64,000 nt of DNA, taken from the NCBI GenBank assembly GCA_030704615.1, contig CM060734.1:18354001-18418000 (forward strand). The letters run 5' to 3'. Positions within the stretch are counted from its first letter, which is position 1; each line of letters opens with the position of its first letter. Positions 1 to 10,700 of this stretch are shown in pieces. The DNA is from Takakia lepidozioides (lineage: Eukaryota > Streptophyta > Takakiopsida > Takakiales > Takakiaceae). The position numbers and the translations under genes were made by a program. The notes below the pieces were generated by a model. It searched no databases, was not told the DNA's origin, and saw only the letters and a list, made by a program, of their open reading frames with translations.

Positions 1-321
1 CTCCTCGGCCTCCTCCCTTAGTTTGGGCCAGAAATACTTTTTTTTCAAGAGTGTTGCGGTGCGCTTGGCTCCGCCATGGCCCGCAAGCGGGCCATCATGG
101 CATTCTCTCAAGAAACTATCTCTGATCCCTCCCTTCGACACGTAGAGACGCTTTTGCTTGTACCGGAGTAGTCCATTTTGCAAGTGGAACTACGATTTAA
201 CCCCCCATCCTCAAGTCCCGCATCACGGACTTCGCCATCTCATCCTTCCGGTAAGCCTTCCGGATCTTCCTCTGGAGCGTCGTCTCACCCTTGTACACTA
301 ACATGAGCTGCTGCTTTCTAC
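1..321 (-). pseudogene. RNase H C-terminus and integrase zinc-binding domain, broken
   Basis: Minus-strand translation gives the end of RNase H, with a VVADALSRK-like motif near 270-290, then a linker. After a frame change comes an integrase H2C2-type zinc-binding start: an ECHDGPLAGHGG segment followed by KKKYFWPKL near 1-110. In this family such a domain precedes the DDE core, which lies outside the window. An in-frame TAA replaces the usual Tyr of the YKPG motif near 357, and another stop lies in the linker. It is therefore a pseudogene fragment. Confidence 0.75.
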
Positions 322-717
322 TTAAAGCATCGGCCACCACATTGTCCCGTCCCGGTTTTTACTGGATATCCACGTCGAACACGCCAAAGTGTCTTGCCAC
401 CTAAGTTGTTTTGGGGACAACTTAGGTTGCGTGGCAAAATACTTCACCGTGACATTGTCCATAAACACCTTCACCGGGTTGGAACCAACATAGTGGCGCC
501 AAAGCTCAAGGCAATGCACCACCGCCTTCATCTCTTTCTCGTGCGTTGGCCACCGTCGCTCCACTTCATTCAGTTTCTTACTTTTGTAAGCCATTGGACG
601 TCCCTCTTGCATGAGTACACCTCCAATCGCGAAGTCCGATGCATCCGTATGAATCTCAAATGGGCGGTCGAACTCCGGGATTTTCAGGACTAGAGCTTCC
701 GCCATCCGCTGCTGCAA
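322..717 (-). pseudogene. Ty3/Gypsy RNase H domain
   Basis: The 131-residue reading contains the RNase H opening FEIHTDASDFAIGGVLMQ (catalytic Asp in TDAS), AYKSKKLNEVERRW and the HEKEMKAVVHCLE helix with its catalytic Glu. These are typical of the Ty3/Gypsy RNase H fused to RT. It is separated from the RT by a single in-frame TAG (718-720), which looks like CAG (Gln) mutated by C to T. The last 20 or so residues are out of frame after a frameshift near 385. Confidence 0.85.
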
Positions 718-1428
718 CTAGGCAAAAGCTTGGCCACAAAAGGTGTTCCATACCCAGACTTTGGATTTACACAGGAGGTCTGACAGGGGCCCCGCGATCT
801 TGGCAAAATTTCTCACATACTTTCGGTAATAGGAGGCAAGTCCTAAGAAAGATCGCACTCCTGGGACCGAAGTCGGAGGCTCCCAGTCCAAGATTGCTCT
901 CACATTTCTGTCATCCATTTTGATCCCATCCTGTGTAATCACATGCCCCAAGAACTCCACTTTTGTGACCCCGAATTCGCACTTTGAAGCTTTGGCATAC
1001 AGCTTCCCTTCCCGCAATTTCTGAAACACCCTTTTGAGGTGCTCTAGGTGCTCTTTCTTTGTTTTCGAGTACACCAAGATGTCGTCGATGTACATGATCA
1101 CAAAGTCGTCCAACCACTCCTGGAAAAGGCTGTCCATTAGCGTGCTAAAGGTTGCGGTTGCATTGGGGAGCCCAAAAGGCATCACCAAGAACTCATAGGA
1201 ACCATACCTTGTCCTGCACGCGGTCTTTTCCTCATCTCCTTCCGCCACTTGAATTTGATGATATTCGGAGTGCAAATCGATCCGGCTGAAATACTTTGCT
1301 CCTGCCAACCGATCGAAGAGGTCGTCGATCCTTGGCAAAGGGTATCGGTTTTTGATAGTCACCTTATTCAGAGCCCTATAATCGACACACATCCGTAGCG
1401 TCCCATCTTTTTTGTCTGCGAATAGCAC
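718..1428 (-). pseudogene. Ty3/Gypsy reverse transcriptase
   Basis: The 236-residue reading spans the RT palm and fingers: [30 protein letters not shown] (usually RSGYHQI), VMPFGLPNA, and the catalytic YIDDILVYS, followed by the thumb [12 protein letters not shown] and [14 protein letters not shown]. It makes cDNA from element RNA in the virus-like particle. A TAG upstream (1488-1490) and a frameshift between 1429 and 1487 separate it from protease; another TAG ends it before RNase H. The active-site Asp pair is intact but the polyprotein is not. Confidence 0.92.
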
Positions 1429-1487
1429 TGGGGCTCCGTAAGTGACTTACTCGGCCGGATGTACCCCTTTGACATTAGATCCTTGAG

Positions 1488-2369
1488 CTAAGTCTTCAGC
1501 TCGACCAACTCTCTGTGGCTCAACCGGTAGGGCGCCTTGGCAGGCGGCTCCGATCCCGGTATCACCTCAATCTTGTGGTCAACTCCTCTTCGCGGTGGCA
1601 AGCCGCTTGGTAAATCCTCCGGCATCACATCCTGATATTTCTCCAAAATCCCCTTGATCCAATCTGGGCTCGGCTCCCCATCGCCTTCTCCCTTCACTTG
1701 TCTTACGTAAAGCAAAAACTGGGGTTCATGTGGCTCCTCCACGGCCCACTCCTTTGCTGATAGCACGTTTATGCGTCCTCCCACTGGGCTGGGCGCTTCC
1801 GAAACTCGTAAAACTTCACCACCATTCCCACACGGTAACGTGACTATTCTTTTGCGGCCATCTATGACCGCTCCTGATTTGCTCAAAAAGGTCATCCCCA
1901 AAATGAGATCCACTCCATCGATCTCGCAAATGGTGAAGTTCTCCCGTCCCTCCCAACTCCCGAGCTGAAGAGGAACATCGAACGCCAACCTCGTCGCCAA
2001 TTGTGGTTCTTCTTTAGCAGAACGCACCTCAATAGAAGCCCCCACATCACTTGTCGGGAGTCCCAGCTTCCGTGCCGTTGCCGGTGTCATGAAGGAGTGC
2101 GACGCTCCTGTGTCCACCAACAACGACACGTTAGTTCCGGAAATTATCCCACTCACGTACAATAACTGACTCCTTTTACGCAGGGCGTCAGTCTCCTGAT
2201 ACAACTCACAAGAGTAGTTGCCTACCTTGCAAGTCTTGGCAACCATTGCCTCCACCAAGCGGCTAATGGAATCCTCGGACAACTCTGTGGTTGCCCGAGT
2301 CATGTTCAATTGTCGGGGTTTTGCACACTTCTTTGCCATGTGTCCGGGTTCCCCGCAATTAAAGCACAC
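1488..2369 (-). pseudogene. Gag CCHC zinc knuckle plus aspartic protease
   Basis: The 293-residue reading begins with a retroviral-type zinc knuckle, CFNCGEPGHMAKKC (CX2CX4HX4C), which binds genomic RNA. After a linker comes the retropepsin-like protease with the catalytic triad in LLVDTGASHSFMT, about residues 86-98. The C-terminal part carries the PR-RT linker, with a LPPRRGVDHKIEVIPG segment typical of Ty3/Gypsy. It ends at TAG where Gln is expected before KDLMSKGYIRPS, the conserved start of RT. The gag portion upstream is in other frames. Confidence 0.88.
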
Positions 2370-2570
2370 TCCATCGAAGGTCGCCTTCTGTCCACCATAA
2401 GCCGCCGCACCTGGTTTTCCTTTCGGGGCACCGGGTGTCGTCTTGACGTGTGAGGGCCCTCCCTTCGATTTCCATGTGCCATTATCGTTGCGTGGCCTAT
2501 CTCACTTCTTTTTCGGTCGGAAGGAGTCACCTTCCCGCCGGACCTTCTTGTGGTTCAGCTCCGTACGGCC

Positions 2571-3379
2571 TTATCTTTCGCCCCTAGGGACATCCAAGAA
2601 ACATTCAGCCCTTTCAATTGCTTCGTTCAAAGTCTTAGGTGGTTTCTCCTCCAACTTCCGTCTGGCCCATGGGGCTAGCCCCGCCACAAAGTTGAAGACC
2701 ATTTCTGGTTCCGCCATGTCCGCAACTTCGAGCAACAGCACATTGAAAGCCTGAACATATCCCCGAATGTCATCCGTTTGCTTGAAATTCCTCATCTTGT
2801 CCTGGGCGAGCCAGGACGCGTTGAGGGGCACAAACTGTCTCTTCATCAGTTCCTCGAACCCACTCCAGTTCAAGGTCTCCGGGTTTGGACCTCGATCGTG
2901 AAGGCGTTTCTGCCACCATTGTTGAGCATAGCCCTCAAATAGGTGGGAGCCACTTCCACCCGATCCTCGTCACTCAACTTGGCCGCCCGGAAGTACTGCT
3001 CTAGCTCCAAGAGCCAGGTGTTGAGTGCCTTCCAATTTTGGACGCCCTCGAAGGTGCCAGGCTCCTTAGGCTTCACCTTAAACTTTGCCTTAGTGGAAGT
3101 GACATTAGCCGCCTTCAACACGTCTTTCAACGTCCCACCAAACTGCGCCAACAACCCTTCCCAAAAGGCTGCTGGCATGGGAGGCATTTGTTGGTCTGTC
3201 GGAGCTCTCAGGGATTCCTCGGGCTCCGACTCCTCATATTTCTCCCGTTCTTGAGCGGCCTCGCTTCCAAAGGCATGCATCGCTTCCTCAAATGGCCTTC
3301 GGTGACCCGTCGCCCCCATCGGACTCAGGATCATCATCTTTCGGGCCGTTCCGCTTTCGCTTTGGCTTGCCCGACCCCA
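2571..3379 (-). pseudogene. Gag capsid region, frameshifted
   Basis: Two overlapping frames (about 2870-3379 and 2571-2873) together give a Retrotrans_gag-type capsid. The first holds GTFEGVQNWKALNTWLLELE and FRAAKLSDEDRV. The second holds SGFEELMKRQFVPLNASW, then a helical stretch ending KTLNEAIERAECF. The switch near 2872 shows a frameshift. A Met codon at about 3379 (MGSGKPKRKR) is the likely Gag start, about 45 nt after the primer site. Gag packages RNA and forms the particle. Another break lies between 2571 and the zinc knuckle. Confidence 0.8.
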
Positions 3380-3421
3380 TGATGAGGCCGATCCCAAGGA
3401 CGATCGCGTACTGAACTCTAA

Positions 3422-3433
3422 GCTCTGATACCA
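3422..3433 (-). other. Primer-binding site, initiator tRNA-Met type
   Basis: On the minus strand, two bases after the LTR end (ACA), the sequence TGGTATCAGAGC is the standard plant initiator Met-tRNA primer site. It fixes the orientation of element A and the inner edge of its 5' LTR at 3436. Confidence 0.93.
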
Positions 3434-3435
3434 AG

Positions 3436-4170
3436 TGTCGCGCACTTCACTTCGGTAAGCTCCCCTTCAAGTCATAGTTAATCGCTTTGATGTGCGCGCC
3501 TAACTCCATAACTGGCCGCCGGGCCAACTTAGAGCTTCGGCTGCTCCCCGGGACATAACGGTCCCCCTTTACTCCTTCACAAGACCCTCTCTCAATTTGG
3601 GCCTAGTGGAAATTCCCTTTGGTCGATGGCAGTCCGGAATAGCTCCCCACACCTTGGTCGCTTTCCGGCTCGCACGCTTACTCACTAGTTTTTGGTCACG
3701 AATGGGCTTGCACTGTTCTCGGGGTTACTACTCCCTATATATACATTTGTGACTGTCCGCGGAGGTTCCACAAACAACACCACCATTTTATGGCGAACCA
3801 CCATGAAAACCCTCGATTCCCGATGATGAGTCGCGGTGAGTCTTGGCCCACCCACCACGGTCCCCTTGGACCGTGATGAGTCCCAAGACTCCCCACGACT
3901 CCCACCACAAGGTCTCCGCCCCCATGGTGAGTACTATGCCATCCACACTAAGTCCCACTAAGCTACCACCACCCCTCGTGGAACCACCCCCACCACAACC
4001 CGGTGTGCGGGGCTCCACCTAGTGAGCGCCTTCGCCTCCTTGAGTGCCTTGGGCACTCAAGGGTGCTTCAGCCCCCGCATCTATTGTCGCCACTGCCCCC
4101 ACCACAGGGGCAGCCCCTCTTGTGTCCTGACCCCCTGCCCTCAAGGCAAAGGGCCACGACATACTTCCCC
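3436..4170 (-). mobile_element. 5' LTR of element A, truncated
   Basis: The sequence from 3436 onward aligns by eye with 6889-7620, with shared blocks such as GTGCGCGCCTAACTCC and CCGCGGAGGTT. It starts with plus-strand TG, the reverse complement of the LTR's terminal CA. Similarity ends near 4170, where unrelated A/T-rich DNA begins. Roughly half of the 1.6 kb LTR is missing. Confidence 0.85.
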
Positions 4171-6888
4171 CAATACCCAATTCTTCATATATTCAAAAGA
4201 AGGGGAGAACGAATAACTTAAGTTTAATAAGTTTAATTAGTTCAATAAGTCAAAAAGGTCCAACAAGTTCAATTAGGTTCAACAACCTATTTAGGAATTA
4301 CTCGCATCCAGAAAACAAATAAAAACGATTTGAAAAAAAAAAAAAAAAAAAAAAAACTTAAAGTTGGGAATCTTAGGAGGAATCCAGGGATTCCATTGGC
4401 ACTTCCAATGGAACGTGGGAACTCATTGAGAACCGGCTTGGAAGTTGGGAACGCCCGAGAACTATTCCCCGGTGCGGCGAACTGCAGCCCCCCTTGGATG
4501 GATGAAAGTCGATTGGGGGGATGATTTTTCTGCTCATCCGCAGCTCATAACTTGCTTGCTTAAAATCTAAAATACTCCAATGGTGGGTCCCTAGCCTTGT
4601 TCCACCATATTTATATTAAATTAAAGACATGAGGGCGCTTTCTCCCCTTGGCAAGGGTCACCCCCTACCTCTAGATCTGACACCATTGGTCACTATAGCC
4701 TAAAATCTAGGCTACTTTAGTTTGTTCTCAAAATGAGACCGTCGCTGTCTCGGGGTATATACCTTGGGACCTAACTATCCCTTGAGACCCTGCTATGGCT
4801 TAAACAAAAGGTCCCTCCAAGGGCTACCTCACTCTAAAAGCTCGGATTTTTCCTACCATTAACCCCCTAACTAGAAGCAAAAGACCCTTAAGAGGGGTAC
4901 AAATCAAAACCAATAGTGAAGGGTAGGAAATCCCCCCTTAAAGCGGCGGCTGCTGTGCCCGCGGGGTAAAGCCTGCCCCTGCCACATGGCGGGGCGGTGG
5001 AGCAGCGCGGGCCGCGCCGCGCTATTGACCTACGGATCCCGCCACGGTTTACGCTTGCGACCCCCGGTCCGCCGTCCGGGATTTTAACCAGCGGTTAATG
5101 GCGCAAAATCCCCCTCGTGCGCCTTGTCTCCCCGCGTGCATACAGCCACGCGGCCCTCCTTTCTCAAAGTACGACGGCAGTCAGCGGGGGAGGGCCCGCA
5201 CCTCCCAGCGCCGTGGCGTGTGGCCACGGCAGCCCCCAACTGCTGTTTTTTGGGCTCCTCAAGCTATGGCGCGGCTCCCAGGCCTATCCCGGGCTGCTCG
5301 CGGCTGTTGGGCAGAGCTGTAGAACCAAAAGAAAAAACAATTCTCCCCCCCCCCCCTCTATTCAAATGATCTCCTTGCTTGGAGGAAGTAAGTAGATTAG
5401 TATGGCCCTCCTTGGCCTATTACATTGACAATTTTACTAGCTGGTCATACACTCCTGAGCTATGGTATTTTGCAACAATTGAAAATAATTCAACAATTCC
5501 ACGCTTGAATCAATGGTTCCTCTTTTCCTTTGGCCAATGGCCTTCTGGGGACTTTCCCGTGTCAACCTTGAATTCCTGACACATGTATCTTCATTGTTTC
5601 TTTCACCTCTTGGAGAGGGCTAACATTTCAATCAAAAATCCACCAACCATTCATGGCTTGGGGTAGAACATAAATTTCATACAAATATGAAAAAGTGAGG
5701 TACGTGTCAACCTTCCAATGCAAATGATGCTTGGGATGCTCTATCGACTCGGCGAATTGGTACTTTGTGCGGTCCTCCTTTGGTACTTGTCAACTAGGTC
5801 CAACCCCGGCCTTTCCTACTCGTCTCCAAGTCTCCCACTCCACATTCAACTTGCATGAATCCTCCTTTATAAATTCTAGAATGGCTCCAAGGCCTACAAA
5901 AGCTAGGACCTCTCTCCTTAGTTTCTAAAATGTTTTCCTATACTAGAGAGCTCAAGCTCCATTCTCTAGGATCTAGGCTCCCTCTAGCCATACTAACAAA
6001 ACTAGACTACAACAAGCTTCATACGGTCGTTTTGATGCCAGAGTTCCTCTTTATGGTCGTCACAGACTCTGCCTAAATTCCTAGGTGCTATATCAATGAT
6101 TCCCCAATAACTAACAACTTGTCATGTTTTGGCAGTACCATGCCGAAACTGCTTGGCTAAAGATAAAAAACGATCAGAAAATAAAAATGTACCCACTTCT
6201 GCATCTACACCCGTCTTGCAAGGGAGAAGCTTGCGTCCTCTAACATTGCAATTTATTGAGTGCTAAGATTTGTCCCCACCTTTACCGACCAAATGCTTGG
6301 TGTAGGAGGCTTCATGATCACCGAAGCTCGTACCGTACCATTTATGCACCTCCCACAATCGTCGGCGCAAAACCAGAACTTATGATTCCTTGCCCGAATG
6401 GCCAAAACAAACCTGTGAAAGTGGGAGCGGGAGTCCTTGCACTCCCTCTGGATATGAGTGATGTGCACTTCTGAAATGTGTTGGCCCTGATCGCACTACA
6501 TTGCACTCTTGAGCCAACATTAGTGTACTCTATATGTCACACCTCATCGGCGCACAGTGATTCTTCTACATCCGGGACCATGGTCTCCTCCCGAACCATT
6601 GTATTCAGTGCATAGGAAGCACCACTGCAGGGTGGGCTATTTTGTGGAAGCATCTCCTGCAAATGAGGATTTTGAGATTGATCTTTGATGCAATGGGACA
6701 CGCGGCATGGAGAATTTGTCTTTGTCAAATCTATCTCCATCTGAACTAAGAGGAGTGTCCAGTTTACGCTTTTAAGAGCCAAATCTCTCCTCCCCTCCAA
6801 CTACAGAACTCTAGAGACCAAGGGGTTCCGACGGCACACATGTCCACCGCCTTAGCTACTTTGCTTGGATCCCCTGATTTAGTGGCAG
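4171..6888. other. No gene recognised; simple-sequence and GC-rich spacer
   Basis: Holds an A-run at 4333-4356, degenerate AGTTCAATAAG-like repeats at about 4215-4290, a GC-rich stretch at 4935-5320, and a C-run near 5345. Short open frames here have no recognisable domains. I see no tRNA, rRNA or transposon core. Confidence 0.5.
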
Positions 6889-8484
6889 TGTCGCGCACCT
6901 CACTTCGGCAACCTCCCCTTCAAGTCATAGATACTCGCTCTGATGCGCGCGCCTAACTCCCTAACTGGCCGCCGGGCCAACTCAGAGCTTCGGCTACTCC
7001 CCGGGACATAACGGTCCCCCTTTACTCCTCCACAAGACCCTCTCTCAATTTGGGCCTAGTGGAAATTCCCTTTGGTCGATGGCAGTCCGGAATAGCTCCC
7101 CACACTTTGGTCGCTTTCCGGCTCGCACACTTACTCACTAGTTTTTGGTCATCAACGGGCTTGCACCGTTCTCGGGGTTACTACTCCCTATATATACTTC
7201 TGTGACTGTCCGCGGAGGTTTCACAAACAACCATGCCATTTTATGGCAAACCACCACGAAAACCCTCGATTCCCGGTGGTGAGTCGCGGTGAGTCTTGGC
7301 CCACTCACCACGATCCCATTGGACCGTGATGAGTCCCAAGACTCCCCACGACTCCCACCACAAGGTCTCCGCCCCCATGGTGAGTCCTATGCCACCCCCA
7401 CTACGTCCCACTAAGCTACCACCACCCCTCGTGGAACCACCCCCACCGCAACCCGGTGTGCGGGGCTCTACCTAGTGAGCGCCTCCGCCTCCTTGAGTGC
7501 CTTGGGCACTCAAGGGTATTTCAGCCCCCGCATCTATTGTCGCCACTGCCCCCACCACAGGGGCAACCCCTCTCGTGTCCCGACCCCCTGCTCTCAATGC
7601 AAATGGCCGCGACACACACCCCTACCAACAGGGAGTCGATGTCCTCATCGACTTGTCTATTTTGTAGAAACGAACATCCAAGTTGTGGTGTCCCACATCA
7701 AGGAGTTTGTTTCCACACCATGGCGTCCCATGGCTAAGAACCAAACCCCCACTTGACTCTACTCTCCACTAGCTAGTTCGGCCGACTTCCTCCAAGTCCC
7801 GGCCAAGGGTGGAGCCTCTCAAGCTCCTCCCAGTGCACTCTTCTTGACCCACTTCAGGGCCAAGGAACGATCCTCCCCGAGGATCGAATCGCCTTACTAC
7901 AACAACATTTGCTTACGACCGCTCGTGATGTCGCTTTTGGCATCACCTTGAGCAAGGGTTCGGCTTGAACCCTTTTTTACTAGGAAGATAACCTTGAACC
8001 AACCGTGCGCCTCAATCACTACAATTGGGTCCGCCTTGGAATGCTGGCCTGAAGTACGGGAACACGCCGAAGCCGCACTACGACTTCATCCCGAGGCTAC
8101 ACGATTATAGTACGTGAACGGAAGCACGTAGCTTCTGCATTAGCCCGCACTACAAGGCAACCCCCTCGGTAACGCAGTTATAGTACGCGCACGCGCCAGA
8201 TGCGCACTAGCACGTGAACTCCCAACGAAGGTGCAAGTTTCCTTGCCCTTTGGGTGGGAGTCACCCAATTTCGGCACTACACAAACACACGATTAATTCA
8301 ATTTACCTCTCCCACTTTGTAAGCTTTGCATGCATTCTACACACAAGCCAACCATACCATGCATCACCATTCCAAACAAAATAGGAAGCACAACATTTGG
8401 AAACCATTTCATTTATAAAAAAATTGTACAATACAAGTTTTTGCAATCGGATTCCTGAGCTAGCTAAGCCGGGCTAAGCATGCA
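6889..8484 (-). mobile_element. 3' LTR of a second copy of the element A family (element B)
   Basis: Plus-strand TGTCGCGCAC at 6889 and GCATGCA ending at 8484 give TG...CA termini on either strand and an LTR of about 1596 bp. The right edge is set by the adjacent polypurine tract and chromodomain ORF. Its left half is homologous to the LTR fragment at 3436-4170. No primer site lies beside 6889, as expected for a 3' LTR. Confidence 0.85.
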
Positions 8485-8498
8485 TTTCCTCCCCCACG
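8485..8498 (-). other. Polypurine tract of element B
   Basis: On the minus strand GTGGGGGAGGAAA lies immediately before the LTR start TGCATGC. This is the usual plus-strand primer position. Confidence 0.75.
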
Positions 8499-8518
8499 CT
8501 CCAAGGTTGATTTGTCCA

Positions 8519-8908
8519 TCAACGCTTCTTCCGCTTTTGAGGTCGCCCTTCGAAAGCTGCAACCGCCTCGGATGCGTTTCCTATTTCTGAGGCATGCACC
8601 CAAGATGCCGCCACATGATGATAGCCCTTCCATTTCACGAGATATTCCGTTTCTCGATTCTTGAACCTCCTCGACTTAAGCACTTCCTCCACCTCGTACT
8701 CAGGTTCATTTTCATGATCTAATAGCACAGGTGGCGGACGCAACACTTGAGGCCGATTCGGACGCGTTTCATCTTTGAAGTAAGGCTTCAAAAGGGAGAC
8801 GTGGAATACCGAATGCACCTTGCTGTTTGCCGGGAGCTCCAATTCATACACATCCTCATTCATAACCTTCCGGATGCGAAAGGGTCCAGTAGAGCTTACC
8901 AACACTGT
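8519..8908 (-). pseudogene. Integrase C-terminus with chromodomain (element B)
   Basis: The 128-residue C-terminal part of a chromovirus integrase. It opens with the GPF/Y-like STGPFRIRKV and VYELELPANSKVHSVFHVS, then DHENEPEYEVEEVLKSRR, YLVKWKGYHHVAASWV and EIGNASEAVAAFEGR. The last three form a chromodomain, about residues 68-120, with aromatic cage positions Y, W and W visible. Such domains steer integration to chromatin marks such as H3K9me. The reading ends in a basic tail and a stop at 8519. The rest of pol is absent: homology stops at about 8909. Confidence 0.9.
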
Positions 8909-9264
8909 TTTCCAGGAGGTTTATGTCAGGTTTTGCAAATAAAACCTCACTATGCTCCATTCCACACCAAATCCAGGCCTGAGAGAGGCCCGTCATTGCC
9001 TTATCAGGCTGCCATCTTTAAAAACAGGGCCTCCTCTTCTTTAGAACCTAACAGCCATTGATGCCTTACCCATAAACCATAACTCCTCTTTAAGGCCAAA
9101 ACATTACCTAGCTTAATAATCCACAGGCAATGCTGTCAAAGATTCAAGACAAGGTAAGGTCCAAGCCTGTCAAGCCAAAGTGCTCCATCAAAGGCAGCAT
9201 ATTATTTGCCTTATTTTGCCATCAGACCAGGCACCTACAATGTATGATTTATTTTCTGGCCAAG

Positions 9265-9765
9265 TGGGCTTGGTCTCGGGCACTCAAAGTGTTTGTGTGT
9301 CCATATCTTGAATTTGTAATATGGCAGGCCTTTCTTCCATGCCAAAATGCCTTACATGATGCATATCTTGGGGCAATTACACATGGTGTAGAATGAAGTT
9401 GCAGTCTGTCTTGTCATGCCCAAGAGGGTCACTTGGTTGCATGTTTGGAATCTAATAAACTGCAGGCTGGTCCATCAAGATGCTTGTGTATACATATCTT
9501 GAATTTGTAGTATGGCAGGCTGTTCTTACCTACCCAAGGGGCCTTGCATGATGCATGTCTTGGGGTATTTACAAATGGCAAAGAGTGAAGCTGCAATATG
9601 TTTTGTCATGCCCAAGAAGTTTACTTGGTTGCATGCTTGAAATCTGATTAATTGCAGGCTGGTCCTTCAAGGTACTTATATGAACATATCCTGAATCTGT
9701 AGTAGGACAGGCTGTTCTTACCTACCCAAGGAGCCTTGCATGATGCATGTCTTGGGTTACTTACA
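9265..9765. repeat. Tandem repeat, period about 191-194 bp, three copies
   Basis: The block CATATCTTGAATTTGTA...GGCAGGC recurs at about 9300, 9493 and 9686, followed each time by GCCTTGCATGATGCAT-like sequence, TTGTCATGCCCAAGA and TTGCAGGCTGGTC. A fourth, diverged copy lies at about 11840-12010, next to the retroelement junction. Confidence 0.8.
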
Positions 9766-10010
9766 GGAATTTGAACGTGAATAAACCCCGCCCTCCCACC
9801 CTGTTTTATCATGAATGATCGGGTGAAATCAATTGGGAAGTCATGACTAGAATGGAAGTGTTAGATGGTGCCGTGTTTGACAATGACCCTAGTAGGGTCT
9901 TGTCCATGTCTTGACATGACATGAATATCTTCCCACTCTCTCCCTCTCTCTTTTTAACTTTTTCTACCCCCTCTCTCCCTCTGTGGGTTTTGTTTTTGTG
10001 AGCAGCACAA

Positions 10011-10013
10011 AAG

Positions 10014-10082
<69 letters not shown>

Positions 10083-10083
10083 G
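10011..10083. repeat. (GA)n microsatellite
   Basis: More than 25 GA units, nearly perfect. The homologous position in the other family copies (41.82, 45.42, 48.52 and 49.94 kb) is also GA-rich, so it is an inherited part of the repeat. Confidence 0.95.
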
Positions 10084-10239
10084 AGAGAAAGGGACATTTC
10101 AGGAAACAAAAAAAAAAAAAAAAAAAAAAAAAACTGCAGCTGCTCAGTTCCTCCCCCCCACCCATTTTTTTTTCATTATTGCCCCCTCTCTCCCTCTGTC
10201 TCCCTCTCTACTTGGAATTTGGAGTTTGCTATCAGTGTT

Positions 10240-10700
10240 GACTTCTTGTTTTCTCATCCTCTATCAGGCTTTTTCATCCATACCGGATGAGCCACCAGGA
10301 TGGACACTGAATTACCTCTAGGATGGTTCTTTTGGCTTTTTCATTCCTCCTTTATTGACTCTCATCCATACCGGATGAGTCACCATGGAAGAAAAAAATT
10401 ACCTCTATGGAGGTTGCCAACAACATCCTGTTTTTCCATCCGTACCGGTTGAAAAACTACCAGGATGATAATTTTTCATTCCTCTTTTATTGACTCTTTT
10501 TATCCATACCGGATGGTCTGGTGAGGAATGATAAAATTACCTAGATGGAGGTAAGACGCTGCCACGGATGATATTCCCTACTTTTTCATCCTGACACAAG
10601 TGATGATGTGATTATGGCCTGGAATTGATGAAAACCGTCAGGGTATACAGATGCGTCCTACCGTTTTTCATCCACGGATGAATAATCGGGGGACAAAAAA
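10240..10700. repeat. Cluster of CATCC-N-GGATG palindromes
   Basis: CATCCATACCGGATGA occurs at about 10275 and 10364, with variants at 10438 and 10503 and diverged forms to about 10690. Units are 70-90 bp apart, with shared CACCAGGATGG and AATTACCTCTA neighbours. The same motif cluster recurs at 45.17-45.36, 48.24-48.44 and 50.03-50.24 kb. At 10725-10745 is a separate stem, AGAAGCAC-N5-GTGCTTCT. Confidence 0.8.

Larger units (their letters stand above)
1..4170 (-). mobile_element. Ty3/Gypsy chromovirus-like LTR retrotransposon, 5' part, decayed (element A)
   Basis: Read on the minus strand, the order is LTR fragment, primer-binding site, gag, CCHC knuckle, protease, reverse transcriptase, RNase H and the beginning of integrase, which runs off the left edge. 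This is the Ty3/Gypsy gene order. Several in-frame TAG stops and frameshifts break the polyprotein, so the copy is dead. Its LTR matches the one at 6889-8484, which is followed by a chromodomain, so A probably belongs to the same chromovirus-type family. The upstream part of its LTR is lost beyond about 4170. Confidence 0.9.

Noticed and set aside
4935-5395. GC-rich block with overlapping open frames as a gene
   Set aside because: Three overlapping frames with composition-driven Pro/Arg/Gly content and no recognisable motif.
9809-10321. 118- and 112-codon frames over the GA and A runs
   Set aside because: Low-complexity Ser-Leu or Arg-Glu translation of a microsatellite.
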